From the NCBI GenBank assembly GCA_002007465.1, contig LNAC01001866.1, forward strand, positions 1-64,000: a stretch of DNA of 64,000 nt, read 5' to 3'. This document shows, one piece after another, positions 33,180 through 43,330 of the stretch. The notes under the pieces were generated by a model that saw only the letters and a list, made by a program, of their open reading frames with translations, was not told the DNA's origin and ran no database searches. This DNA comes from Ailurus styani (taxonomy: Eukaryota; Chordata; Mammalia; Carnivora; Ailuridae). Both the position numbers and the translations under genes were made by a program. Every line of letters starts with the position of its first letter. Position 1 is the first letter of the stretch.

Positions 33180-33750
33180 TACTGCCCTCTCTGTTTTACT
33201 AACAGGTTTTTTCTGCTCAGTTTACTGCAGTGAACAAGAGAGATGAGGCCACCGCTCTTAAAAAACCTATGCTCTAACAATGAAGACAAACAGTAAATGA
33301 ACAAAGAGAGGACAATTTCAGGTGTAAATGTTATGAAGTAAACAAAACAGAATGAATGACAGAAAGTGAGTTGGAGCATGTGGGCACGTTTGAAAAGCGA
33401 TGCTAAAAGTTCTAGAAGGCTGTCCTGAAACTTCAATGACAAGGTAAAATCTATGCAAAATCTAGGGAAGAATATTCAAATATAGCATGATTCTAGAGGG
33501 GATTAGGTATGAGGTGATGAGGGCTTTCCTTAGGGTGTGAGAAACAGGAATAAAATAAGAAAGTGTAAATACTCCCTTAGAGGAGAAACAAATTGGATTG
33601 GGTAAATGAATAACTGCATATAGGGGATGAAAGAGAAAGAATGCGCAAATTAAATACCAAGAAGAGAAAGCAGAATAATACTAGTAATAATTGAGGGTCT
33701 GTAGGCTTTAATGTGCATTTTTTAAAAAAGCTTTATAGTAACAATTCAAT
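33180..33750. other. Unannotated stretch
   Basis: I see nothing I can name between the SINE and the MIR piece. Confidence 0.4.
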
Positions 33751-33754
33751 CGAC

Positions 33755-33865
33755 ATGGTGGAAATCATTTAACATATGAGATAACTGTGGTTGTGAAGTG
33801 TTTACAGGCTTACCTAAAGTCACACTCGTCAGAATTTGAAACCGATCTCCTAACTTAAAAGCCAT
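33755..33865 (+). mobile_element. MIR fragment
   Basis: The MIR order is recognisable although diverged: 'acatatgagataactgtgg' near 33772, 'cttacctaaagtcacactcg' near 33810 and 'gaatttgaaaccgatctcct' near 33832. A SINE inserted just after it. Confidence 0.65.
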
Positions 33866-33880
33866 TGGTGTTGCCTTTTT

Positions 33881-34072
33881 TTTTTTTAAAAGATTTTATT
33901 TATTTATTTGACACAGATTGAGAGATTACAAGTAGGCAGAGAGGCAGGCAGAGAGACAGGGAGAGGAGGAAGCAGGCTCCCTGCTGAGCAGAGAGCCCGA
34001 TGCGGGCCTCNCCTGAGATCATGACCTGAACCGAAAGCAGAGGCTTTAACCCACTGAGCCACCCAGGCGCCC
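33881..34072 (-). mobile_element. Can-SINE, mustelid type, with a single-N assembly scar
   Basis: The reverse-oriented body has 'acaagtaggcagagaggcag' and the head 'ccacccaggcgccc'. A near-perfect 15-base target-site duplication flanks it: 'tggtgttgccttttt' at 33866-33880 and 'tggtgttggcttttt' at 34073-34087. At the N (34011) about 11 bases normally present in this SINE between 'gggcctc' and 'cctgagatc' are missing, unlike the other single-N sites, which carry duplications. Confidence 0.93.
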
Positions 34073-34087
34073 TGGTGTTGGCTTTTT

Positions 34088-34992
34088 ACCTTGCTGTTTC
34101 CACAGGTTTAAGTGATGACTGGTGGCACCACTGTCACAGAGAGGATATTTAGAAAATAAAGTTTATATATTAGAAAATGGGTTTTGTTTTAGATATCTAC
34201 ATGAAATTATTTACCAGGCCTTTGGAGTTGAATAACAAATAAGAGCCCCAAGGCTATATTGATTTGAATACATTCTATAAAGGCAAAAGTTGGAAATTAG
34301 CAAAAAGAAAGTCTTTGGTAATGTTTTCCTCATCAGTTTATGGGCTTAAAAAAATATCGGTTTGATATAAGCATTATAATTTCTTTAAATTCATTTACCA
34401 TTTGATTACTGACCATGAATATTTCAATATTTTCTGAATGAATGGCATATTACTAAGGAAACCTCAATGCCAAATTTTCTGAGGAAAACTAATACTTGCC
34501 TTATCTGAATGATAAACACTTAGAAAATCTCTACTGAGGCAATCCATTTCAAAGAAAAATCTAATTAGTTGTAAAACTTTGGTTTTATTATATACTAGTT
34601 CTAGAAAGTGAAAACCATGTTAATACTTAAATGGAAATATTTGCAAAAACACAGCAATTTAAATAAGTTTGAGTCATTCATGAGGAGAATGATATAATGA
34701 GGAAGAATTTCTGCTTTTTTGATACATTTAAACTTATTCAAAGTCATCTAAGCGGAAGAAAAAACAATGGAGGGCTGCAGGACTCTGCAAAGTGGTGGCA
34801 TAGAAAGCTCTAGGAATCTGTCTCCCCACCCAAACAACTGCACTGGCATAATCTATTGATGCAATTATTTCGGAGCTCTGGAGCCCATTAAGCCTTGCAG
34901 CCTCTAAGAGAAGGCTGGAAGGTAAATTGGATTTATTTTAGTTAATTTCAGCAGTTGCTACCCATCCCCCATCATCCACCCCACCAGCCCTC
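34088..34992. other. Unannotated stretch leading into the assembly gap
   Basis: I see no gene. The last 200 bases ('ctaggaatctgtctccccac' near 34811 onward) have a vague likeness to the 5' untranslated region of an old L1, which I cannot confirm. Just before the gap the plus strand becomes C-rich. Confidence 0.4.
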
Positions 34993-35438
34993 NNNNNNNN
35001 NNNNNNNNNNNNNNNNNNNNNNNNNNNNNNNNNNNNNNNNNNNNNNNNNNNNNNNNNNNNNNNNNNNNNNNNNNNNNNNNNNNNNNNNNNNNNNNNNNNN
35101 NNNNNNNNNNNNNNNNNNNNNNNNNNNNNNNNNNNNNNNNNNNNNNNNNNNNNNNNNNNNNNNNNNNNNNNNNNNNNNNNNNNNNNNNNNNNNNNNNNNN
35201 NNNNNNNNNNNNNNNNNNNNNNNNNNNNNNNNNNNNNNNNNNNNNNNNNNNNNNNNNNNNNNNNNNNNNNNNNNNNNNNNNNNNNNNNNNNNNNNNNNNN
35301 NNNNNNNNNNNNNNNNNNNNNNNNNNNNNNNNNNNNNNNNNNNNNNNNNNNNNNNNNNNNNNNNNNNNNNNNNNNNNNNNNNNNNNNNNNNNNNNNNNNN
35401 NNNNNNNNNNNNNNNNNNNNNNNNNNNNNNNNNNNNNN
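34993..35438. other. Assembly gap (446 N)
   Basis: A run of 446 N. Both flanks are C-rich ('catccaccccaccagccctc' before, 'cccccaccagagatcc' after). All frames with long X runs across it are meaningless. Confidence 1.
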
Positions 35439-35789
35439 CCCCCACCAGAGATCCACACACATGTTCCTAGAGGAGTTTATATGAAGACTACAGCAGCCAG
35501 GGTAGGAAATAAGATCATTCTCCAAATATCAAGATTGTATTATACAGACTATTTTTATTTTCCTAAAAATCCTCTGTGAAGAAATATAATTTTAAGGATG
35601 AGTTTTCTGAACTGGTCTGGGGTGTCTGAAAATAGCTCCCTAATCTGATTAAAGATGTTAATGGCTATTTCCAGTAGTAAAGAAGGCACTGACATTCCAT
35701 GGCATGAACTTCCAAAAGAGACCGGCAAAATGTCTTCACTGATTACTTCTAATGATTTATTTATTTATAACAAGCCAATTTCTGGATAA

Positions 35790-35794
<5 letters not shown>
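35439..35794. other. Unannotated stretch after the gap
   Basis: I see no gene. It may already belong to the retroviral remnant that is clearer from about 35970, but the match is too weak to extend the call. Confidence 0.35.

Positions 35795-35827
<33 letters not shown>
35795..35827. repeat. (TA)16 microsatellite
   Basis: This is an uninterrupted TA tract of about 33 bases, preceded by GTGTG. Confidence 0.97.
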
Positions 35828-35830
<3 letters not shown>

Positions 35831-35904
35831 TTGTGAATATTTTTGGAAAACAAACCAATATAATGAGGTTGGTGGTTGCTCCTACCAATAGACAAAGTGG
35901 TGAA

Positions 35905-36490
35905 AAAAGAGAAAAAAAAAAAAGAAAAAGAAAAAGGATGAGTTTAGGGATTCAAATTCCCACCTTAAGGGCTTTATAAATGACCTGAAGTTATCTATGT
36001 GGTCCTGAAGGATACCATATGTCTTGTAGCAGCTAAGCAAAGATTTCTGAAAATCAAACATGGAATTCTGTCCTATGATTGGCTTAATTAAAATGCTTGA
36101 CTCTGAGCTTCCTAGGAAGTTTCTATTGTTAAAGTGAAAGCACTGATTGGGAAAGAATGGGTTACACTGGGATGGGACCATGTGAGAAAACCCTGATGAA
36201 ACTGTGAACAGTGAGCCTCTGAATCCCAATGATTCCTTGTCAGTACAAGAGGTCCCCCCAATGTACATCGAACATGGCCTCGCTATGCTTAGCAGTAGTA
36301 GTCTCACCCCAGCATAAGTGGGTTCTCTTCCTGAAAAGACAGTGGCCTCCCTACCCACAGTATCATCCTCACTACACTCAGTGGTATCAGCCTTTGCACT
36401 GCAGCAGGAGGGGATTAACAATTCACAGGCTACAGTAATTCTGTAAACAGCCTCCCTGATGAAGACAATGGTGATCCTTCTTAGGACCAA
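35905..36490 (+). mobile_element. Degraded ERVL-type internal sequence (gag/protease side), inactive
   Basis: The sense strand carries phrases such as 'actgggatgggaccatgtga' near 36167 and 'gaaaaccctgatgaaactgt' near 36187. They recall the internal region of ERVL or MaLR elements upstream of pol. No intact reading frame is present in this strand. The long minus-strand frame (35882-36490, 202 codons) runs antisense to it, ends in a poly-Phe run from an A-rich tract, and is not credible. It sits before an L1, beyond which matching pol-like sequence resumes. Confidence 0.45.
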
Positions 36491-36587
36491 TCTTTACCAC
36501 TCCTCTTCACTTCTAGACCTATAACTAGAGTGAAATGCACTATACGCCAAAGAACTACTTGGTTTAGTTTGTTTACTTGTTTTTTTA

Positions 36588-36598
36588 CTTTCTTTCTC

Positions 36599-36629
<31 letters not shown>

Positions 36630-36631
36630 TT
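36588..36631. repeat. (CTTT)n tract at the 3' end of an antisense L1
   Basis: The L1 that follows is antisense, so this tract is its decayed poly(A) tail, turned into an AAAG-type microsatellite on the L1 strand. Confidence 0.93.
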
Positions 36632-37135
36632 TATTTTAATTCCAGTATAGTTAACATAAAGTGTTATATTAGTTTCAGGTGTACAATATAGTGATTTTTG
36701 ACTATTTCATATATTACTCAGTGCTCATCAAGATAAGCTTACTCTTAACCCCCTTCACCTATTCCACACATTTCCCCCACCCGCCTTCCCTCTGGTAACC
36801 ATCACTTTATTCTCTATAGTTAAAAGTCTGTTTTTTGGTTTGTCTTTTTTTCTCTTTGTTCATTTGTTTTGTTTCTTAAATTCTATACATGAGTAAAATC
36901 ACATTGTATTTGTCTTTCTCTGACTGACTTATTTCACTTAGCATTATACTCTGTAGATCCATCCATGTTGCCACAAGTGGCAAAATTTCATTCTTTTTTA
37001 TGGCTAATATTCTATTTTGTGTGTGTGTGTGTGTTTGCATAAGTGTGTGTGTGATTACATAACACCTTCTTTATCCACGCATCATTGGGCTGCTTCCATA
37101 ATTTGGCTATTGTAAATAATGCTGCAAGAAACTTG
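36632..37135 (-). mobile_element. L1 3' end, antisense, 5'-truncated
   Basis: The reverse complement of a carnivore L1 3' UTR carries 'attccagtatagttaacata' near 36639, 'tctggtaaccatcactttat' near 36791 and 'ggctgcttccataatttggc' near 37089. It stops near 'aataatgctgcaag'. A small TG-rich tract (37018-37052) lies inside. It interrupts the ERVL-type remnant. Confidence 0.88.
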
Positions 37136-37149
37136 AGTTTTCTAATTTA

Positions 37150-38050
37150 TATAAACAGAAATCTGGGGAATGTGTAGGAATGGATACTAAGGGGATGAGA
37201 TGATTATGAAAGGAACAGAAAGTTGGATAAGGCTGAACTTATTGAGATGGGCCTTGGAAAATAGATGAACCTTGGAAAAATGACAGTGGATTCTTACAAA
37301 CTTATCTGATAGTGATTCTAATTAAAGTTGCTCAATCAGATGTGGCTTCATAACACCTCTCTAGTACCAGGTATGTAATCATTGATATGGCATCTGCTTT
37401 TTCCTCAATACCTCAATAAAAGAGAACACCAGGAGCAGTTCACGTTAACTGACAAAGCCAGCAGTATACCCTTGTTGTTCTACCTCAGGGGTATATCAAC
37501 TCTCCACCCCTAGGTCATAATTTAGTTAGCAGGGATCATGATTACCTTTCTCTTCCACAACACATTACACTGGTCAATTATTTTGATAACATCACGCTTT
37601 GATAACATCATGCTTATAGGACCTAAACAGCAAGAAATAGGAAATAGACTTACTGGTAAGACATTTGCTTGGCAGAGGGTGGTAAATAAATCTGACAAAA
37701 ATTTAGAAGGCTTCCACCTCAGTGAAATTTCTAAGAGTCCAGCATGTCAAGTGTGGAGCGCACCAAGATATCCCTTCTAAGTTACAGGTTAAGTTGTTGC
37801 GTTTGTCTCCTCCAAAAACCAAAACGAGGCACGATGTCTAGTGCGCTTCACTACATTTTAGAGACAACATATCCTTCACTTCATTGTGCTACTCCAGTCC
37901 ATTTGCCAAGTAAACTGAAAAGCTGCTTCTTTGGGGTGAGGCCCTGAACAGAATACTCTGCAACAAGTCCAGAGGGCAGTGCAAGCTACTCTGCCACTTC
38001 AGCCATATAACCCAGCAGATCCAACAGCGATTAAAGTGACAGTTGCAAAG
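37150..38050 (+). pseudogene. Degraded ERVL-type pol fragment (reverse transcriptase side), inactive
   Basis: The sense strand, read across several frames, shows the layout of the reverse-transcriptase region and the adjacent downstream part of an ERVL-like pol gene. A fragment such as 'LQQVQRAVQATLPLQPYNP' is visible at about 37959-38017. The frame is broken repeatedly by stops and shifts. At the active-site box a 16-base tandem duplication (37582-37597 and 37598-37613, one mismatch) shifts the frame, and the second catalytic aspartate position reads as asparagine. No LTR is adjacent. Together with 35905-36490 it is probably one old provirus cut by the L1 at 36632-37135. It is a long-dead endogenous copy with no coding capacity. 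Confidence 0.7.
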
Positions 38051-38054
38051 ATAT

Positions 38055-38352
38055 TACTCAAAGTAATAAATGAGTTAAATAAAGTATTAGGATATAAGAC
38101 CATAAAGTCAACTGTATTTTTATATATTAGACAAACACACTAATTAAAAATATAATAAATACACTTTAGAAAAATGAAAATTAAAACCATAAAGAAAAAC
38201 CATGTCACACTCACTGGATATTCTATAATAAAAATTACAGTCTTAAGTTTTGACAAGGAAACTTCATATTTTGTTGGAGGGATCACAAGATGTAACAACC
38301 GGTTGAAAAACAGTTTAATTTCCTCACACCAATCAAAAAGTACAGACCTTTG
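38055..38352 (+). mobile_element. Old L1 ORF2 fragments, sense
   Basis: Two short pieces resemble L1 ORF2: one like the region after the RT active site ('actgtatttttatatattag' near 38111) and one like its C-terminal end ('aaaattaaaaccataaag', 'ggttgaaaaacagttta' near 38302). The older element is interrupted at its right end by the younger L1 at 38353. Confidence 0.55.
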
Positions 38353-38959
38353 GCTATTGTGGACATTGCTGCTATAAACATTCGGGTGCACATGCCCCTG
38401 AGGATCACTACATTTGTATCTTTAGGGTAAATACCCAGTAGTGCATTTGCTGAGTAACTCTATTTTCAACTTTTTGAGGAACCTCCATACTGTTTTCCAG
38501 AGTGGCTGCACCAGCTTGCATTCCCACCAACAGTGTAGGAGGGTTCCCCTTTCTCTGCAACCTCGCCAACATCTGTCGTTTCCTGACTTGTTGATTTTAG
38601 CCATTCTGACTGGTGTAAGGTGGTATCTCGCTGTGGTTTTAATTTGTATTTCTCTGATGCCGAGTGATGTTGAGCACTTTCTCATGTGTCTGTTGGCCAT
38701 TTGGATGTCTTCTTTGGAGAAATGTCTGTTCATGTCTACTGCCCATTTCTTGACTGGGTTATTTGTTTTATGGGTGTTGAGTTTGAGAAGCTCTTTATAG
38801 ATTTTGGATACTAGCCCTTTATCTGATATGTCATTTGCAAATATCTTCTCCCATTCTGTCAGTTGTCTTTTGGTTTTGTTGACTGTTTCCGAAACAAGAT
38901 GGGATGGGGAAGGAGACAAACCATAAGAGACTCCTAATCTCACAAAACAAACTGAGGGT

Positions 38960-39103
38960 TACTGGGGGGTGGGAGGGTAGGGATAGGGTGGATGGGTTAT
39001 GGACATTGGGGAGGGTTTGTGCTTTGGTGANTACTGGGGGGTGGGAGGGTAGGGATAAGTGTGGATGGGTTATGGACATTGGGGAAGGTTTGTGCTTTGG
39101 TGA
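38960..39103. repeat. 71/72-base direct duplication around a single N (assembly join in a G-rich L1 3' UTR)
   Basis: Bases 38960-39030 recur at 39032-39103 with a few differences ('ggatagggtgg' against 'ggataagtgtgg'). N lies at 39031. Each copy starts with the G-run sequence 'ggggggtgggagggtaggga', a typical four-run G-quadruplex motif. Confidence 0.88.
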
Positions 39104-39160
39104 ATGCTGTGAAAGATGTAAGCCTGATGATTCACAGACCTGTACCCCTTGGGCAAAGAA

Positions 39161-39162
<2 letters not shown>

Positions 39163-39201
<39 letters not shown>
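39163..39201 (+). repeat. (AAAT)n tail microsatellite of the twin-primed L1
   Basis: About ten TAAA units follow the L1 polyadenylation region and form the tail of the insertion at 38353-39223. Confidence 0.95.
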
Positions 39202-39202
<1 letters not shown>

Positions 39203-39241
39203 AAAAACATTAACTACCTTAAAAAAAAGTACAGACCTTTG

Positions 39242-40369
39242 AATATTTTGGAATTTACTTAGTTTATATTCTATGGAAACTCTCATATAAAAATAAGTTA
39301 TCTCAAAAGTTCCTCAGCGTGACCACAGTGATTCTAAATTCTATTTGTTGAAATTATGCTATTTAGAGAGATAATTCAATGAATGGCACAGTAGTTTAAA
39401 TAGCTTGGCATGGAGGGCATGGAGTTCTGTTTAAACTGAGAAAAACACTTAAGTCTGGCAAAGGTCAGTCTAAACATTTCTTATGCAACTTAGTTTCTTG
39501 GGCATCCAACCCCAATCTCACAGTAAAGGACTCCTAGCATACAGAAGGTTTGGAGAGGACTTTCTCACAGAACAAGAGTCTCAGAGGCAAAGCAAGACAA
39601 CCTGAGAAAAAGACTCAAAAGTTTTTATAAGTGATCTGAGACAATGTCTGCCCCAAAAGTTGCTGTTCTGAAGAGCTACCTTCTGAACTGAAGTTGAAGG
39701 AACACACTTATCAAGGCCTATAATCAGCCTTTTCCCTGTGAATGTCTTATGGACTTAAGACTACAAAACTGAGGAAGACTGACAAATGATAGTGCTGACA
39801 GCAACAAGATCATTTTCCACCATGGATGAAAGTTTTTCAAGTGAGATCAGATGACCAAAAGATTCTGACTTCTTTAGATACAATAAAGTCTCAAATTTGA
39901 TCTAATTTCAATGAAAAAAGAATCCTAAACAAATTGAGAAACTTTGCAATTTTTGTAGTTGAACAGACAGACGCCTGAGTGAGTCCCAAGCTGCTTCACT
40001 GGAGAACACTGCTTTTGAGTTGAATCTTGGGTTGCCAAAGTGATGGACTCTCAAATTAATCTTGGTGTAACCTCCAAACTATTGAACTTCCCAAAGCATG
40101 GCCAAAAAACCTGTTATCGGGGCTAAATGTATTAGAATTATAGAAGTAAAGAAGAATGCCACTGGAATGACTTTTAATATGTCCCTCTGGCCAAGCTGAA
40201 TTGCAGTCCCCAGAATTCCCTTTCTAGTATGATTCTGACTGAAGTGGCTGCACATGAAATTCTCTTTAAAAAGGTGGAAGACAGAAGAAAAGCAGCAGTA
40301 CCTTTGTAACAAGATACAACGTCTCCCATTATTCAACTAAATATTACCACATGTATAGTTGTGAAGTGA
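39242..40369. other. Unannotated stretch
   Basis: I see no gene. The 85-codon minus frame at 40079-40336 has no recognised domain. Confidence 0.45.
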
Positions 40370-40640
40370 TTTGGTAGATGGGACTGAAGTTCCTAGTCAG
40401 TTGGTTTTAAATGAATCAAAAAGGTCTGACTTAATCAATTAAAAGGCCTCGAAAAGAGACCATAGACCCTTCCTAAGAGATTTTAGCCATGGACAACAAG
40501 CTTCAGCCTGTGTGTTTGAGGTTCGACTCTGCTCATGATCTTTCCTTTCCTTCCTGACTCACCTCATGGATTTTAGATTTGTTTACCAGTACCCACAATT
40601 ACATAAGCCAGTTCCATAAAATAAATATATACCCCCATGC
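40370..40640 (+). mobile_element. Possible ancient LTR-like repeat
   Basis: The order 'cagttggttttaaatgaatc', 'aattaaaaggcctcgaaaag' near 40437, 'gacccttcctaagagatttt' near 40465 and 'acataagccagttccataaa' near 40601 recalls the 3' half of old mammalian LTRs that end in an AATAAAT signal. The family is unknown to me. Confidence 0.35.
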
Positions 40641-41764
40641 CACTCACACACCACCAGGAGTTTCTCCCCCAACAATTCTGGAAAGAATGCATGGCTTATA
40701 ATACATGTAATAAACACATATTCCTTACAACTAATGCATATTATATATATGTACATGTATGTATATTTGTGTGTATAAACATGCACATAGACACATACTT
40801 ACGTGTACATATCCTACATGTTGTTTCTCCAGCTGAACGTGACCAATAGAGCCATCTCACCAGTCTTTGCTATATTTCAGAAAGGGGAAGCTAGAATAAA
40901 TGATATATAATATTATCCTGAGGTTTGTCTGAGCTTAAGTTGTTTAGGGTTCCAAGAGGAGAAATGAATCTGATCTGGTAAATATTTTAAAATATCAATT
41001 TAAAATTGGTAGACAGAGCAAAGGAATATTCTTGAGTCCAGTCATGATAAGCAAGCAGTTGTTCTGAGTTTTTGCTTTGTAATAAACACTATGTTATTTG
41101 TATAATTTTATCAGTTCAATATTAGATAATTATTCAAATAATGTAAGAACAGTACATATCTTTGTTTTCTTTTACACATGTATCTCTTTGTGCAATATGA
41201 TTCTACTGCTAACACAAAAGTCTGAATATTTCATTTCAAATTCTGAAAAAAATCATGCAACTCAGGTACTCTAAACACATTGCTTATGCTGGAAAAATCA
41301 TCAGCATTCTCAGAAAAAATTATGTGATTCCTTGCTGCTGGGTGGGAGATGGCAATTAAAGAATTTTCTCTCTGTGACTAGTCTATCCATTATGCGTATT
41401 GTTTATGCATTGCTCCAGGCCATCCAGGCAGATCTGTAATTGACTGCATTTGATCCATCATTGAGCAGTTCAGGCTGCCACTGATGCTTCTGCTTTCAAT
41501 AGTCCCCCCTGATGTCCATTTTGTATATTTTGTGGGTTAATAAGTTTACAGCTCAGATTTACTATTTTTTTATCTAAATATTTATCTTTTTGAAGTATCC
41601 ACTCATAAGTTAATGATTCTCAGATTTGTTGAGGCTCTTAAAAAGCAAATGCCTTCCAGAATTAGTAGGGGAAAAAGAGATTCCTGGTGTGTGTATGTGT
41701 GTTGGGGGTGGGGGTTGGTAAATGTCACTTTTTCTTACTCAAAGGGTTTGAGTTCTTTCATTTT
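40641..41764. other. Unannotated stretch
   Basis: A mixed TA/TG-rich region lies at about 40737-40810. Otherwise I see nothing I can name. Confidence 0.45.
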
Positions 41765-41935
41765 GGTGTAATGAAAAGAATTTTTCATCTGGAATCAGAA
41801 GTTCTGAATTTGAGGTCTTGCAAGTATCAATTTATCAGTTGTCTGGGCTTTTAACAGCATTTTAGGAATATTTCAATCTTAATTTCCTTCTTTATAAAGT
41901 CTGAATAAGAGTTATTTAATCTACCAATCAGGACT
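41765..41935 (+). mobile_element. MIR fragment
   Basis: The order 'ctggaatcagaagttctgaa' near 41789, 'tcttaatttccttctttata' near 41877 and 'aagtctgaataagagttatt' near 41897 matches diverged MIR in sense orientation. Confidence 0.6.
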
Positions 41936-42030
41936 ATACTGACTATATACATATAAGATACCATATATGAAGATAATTGTTCTTAAATGCTATGAAAATA
42001 TATAGTCATATTTCATATTGCAACATTCTT

Positions 42031-42218
42031 TTTTTAAAGATTTTATTTATTTGCCAGAGAGAGAGAGAGAATGCGCACAAGCAGGAGGAGTGTCAGGCCA
42101 AAGGAGAAGCAGACTCCCTGCTGAGCAGGGAGCCTGAATTGGGACTGGACCCCAAGACCCTGAGATCACAACCTGAGCAAAGGCAGACGTTTAACTGACT
42201 GAGCCATCCAGGCGTCCC
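42031..42218 (-). mobile_element. Can-SINE, older caniform type
   Basis: The element is reverse-oriented. The target-site duplication is 18 bases with one mismatch: 'tcatattgcaacattctt' at 42013-42030 and 'tcatattgcaatattctt' at 42219-42236. The frame at 41977-42198 reads through it. Confidence 0.95.
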
Positions 42219-42941
42219 TCATATTGCAATATTCTTATCCAGTATTTTGCTCTACAAACTGTTCTTATCCAATTTATCATTTTCAAATATTCTATTCTCA
42301 ATATAACTCATTGCAGAAATTACAATTGTTATTCTGATTTCACAGATAAAAGAAATGAGATTTTTTCCAAGGTCATGTACTTAGTAAGGGATACTCTCTA
42401 AAATTTTTAAGGATGGACGACTGTTGTTCACTCAAAATACAGGTTCCTTGGTCAGGTAATATATACTTAATTGTTTATTACACCATAAAGCAGTGTCTAA
42501 AATACATATTCCACTTTTGCTTGCTGTCTTTACCAAGTAAACTTAGAGGTAAAATAAACTAGAAAATATGCTATTGGCCATATACCTAGAATCCCTGCTC
42601 ATAATTCTTACAGTTATTTCTAACAATGATTAAAATTTTCAAAAAAGGCTAGAGATATTAATAGTTCTCAATACCTGCAGCAATTGTTACCTTGACAGAA
42701 ATAATGTGAAATGTAGAATTTTTATTTCTGAGTCACTTAGACAATCTAGAGGTCATAGGGTTTGTGTAAAAACAAAACAAAACAAAAAAATCACTTTGAC
42801 AAATGTCAAACAGTATAATACAACTAGTGCGGTAAACCCCAAATCACTATCTCCATTCTTGATTCAATATAAAGCAAAAGAAATTAGACACATTTTTTAA
42901 AACATGGAATCTGTGGGAAAGGCTTAAAAGATCATTTTTAA

Positions 42942-43097
42942 GGGCACCTGGGTGGTTCAGTGGGTTAAGCCTCTGCCCTCAGCTCAGGTCATGATCTCAG
43001 GGTCCTGGGATCGAGCCCTGCTTTGGGATCTTTGCTCAGCGGGCAGCCTGCTTCCCTCTCTCCCTCTCTGCCTGCCTCTCTGCCTACTTGTGATCTC

Positions 43098-43137
<40 letters not shown>

Positions 43138-43172
43138 AAATAAATAAATAAATAAATAAATAAATATCTAAA
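42942..43172 (+). mobile_element. Can-SINE, mustelid type, with expanded (TC)n and (AAAT)n
   Basis: The head is 'gggcacctgggtggttcagt' and the body is 'cctctctgcctacttgtgat'. A pure TC tract (43102-43134) and an AAAT tail (43137-43166) follow. A perfect 16-base duplication 'aaaagatcatttttaa' lies at 42926-42941 and 43173-43188. The frame at 42952-43143 is a SINE translation. Confidence 0.95.
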
Positions 43173-43330
43173 AAAAGATCATTTTTAATCACGTGTCTTA
43201 AAATGAAATGATGTGAGGAAGTACAGAAACCTCATTTATCAATTTTAACNAAAAAAAGATCATTTTTTATCACGTGTCTTAAAATGAAATGATGTGAGGA
43301 AGTACAGAAACCTCATTTATCAATTTTAAC
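43170..43330. repeat. 80-base direct duplication around a single N (assembly join)
   Basis: Bases 43170-43249 recur at 43251-43330 with one difference ('tttttaatc' against 'ttttttatc'). N lies at 43250. It is most likely unmerged contig overlap just after the low-complexity SINE tail. Confidence 0.9.

Larger units (their letters stand above)
38353..39223 (+). mobile_element. Young L1 with 5' inversion (twin priming)
   Basis: A perfect 18-base target-site duplication 'aaaaagtacagacctttg' flanks the whole (38335-38352 and 39224-39241). Inside, 38353 to about 38890 is L1 ORF2 C-terminal sequence in reverse orientation ('attcccaccaacagtgtagg' near 38520, 'cttttggttttgttgactgt' near 38868). From about 38891 ('gaaacaagatgggatgg') the 3' UTR is in forward orientation and ends in an (AAAT)n tail. 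This is the signature of twin priming. The minus-strand frame 38422-38943 and its plus-strand counterpart are translations of the inverted part. The apparent length is inflated by an assembly duplication at 38960-39103. Confidence 0.95.

Noticed and set aside
32999..33442. 147-codon minus-strand frame
   Set aside because: Half of it is the antisense of a Can-SINE, and the rest has no domain or conservation signal visible.
34938..35525. Frames of 162-195 codons on both strands
   Set aside because: They consist almost wholly of N from the assembly gap.
35882..36490. 202-codon minus-strand frame, the longest without N
   Set aside because: It runs antisense to probable ERVL-type sequence, ends in a poly-Phe stretch made by an A-rich tract, and shows no domain.
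38422..38943. 173-codon minus-strand frame
   Set aside because: It translates the inverted L1 ORF2 part of the twin-primed insertion and its 3' UTR.
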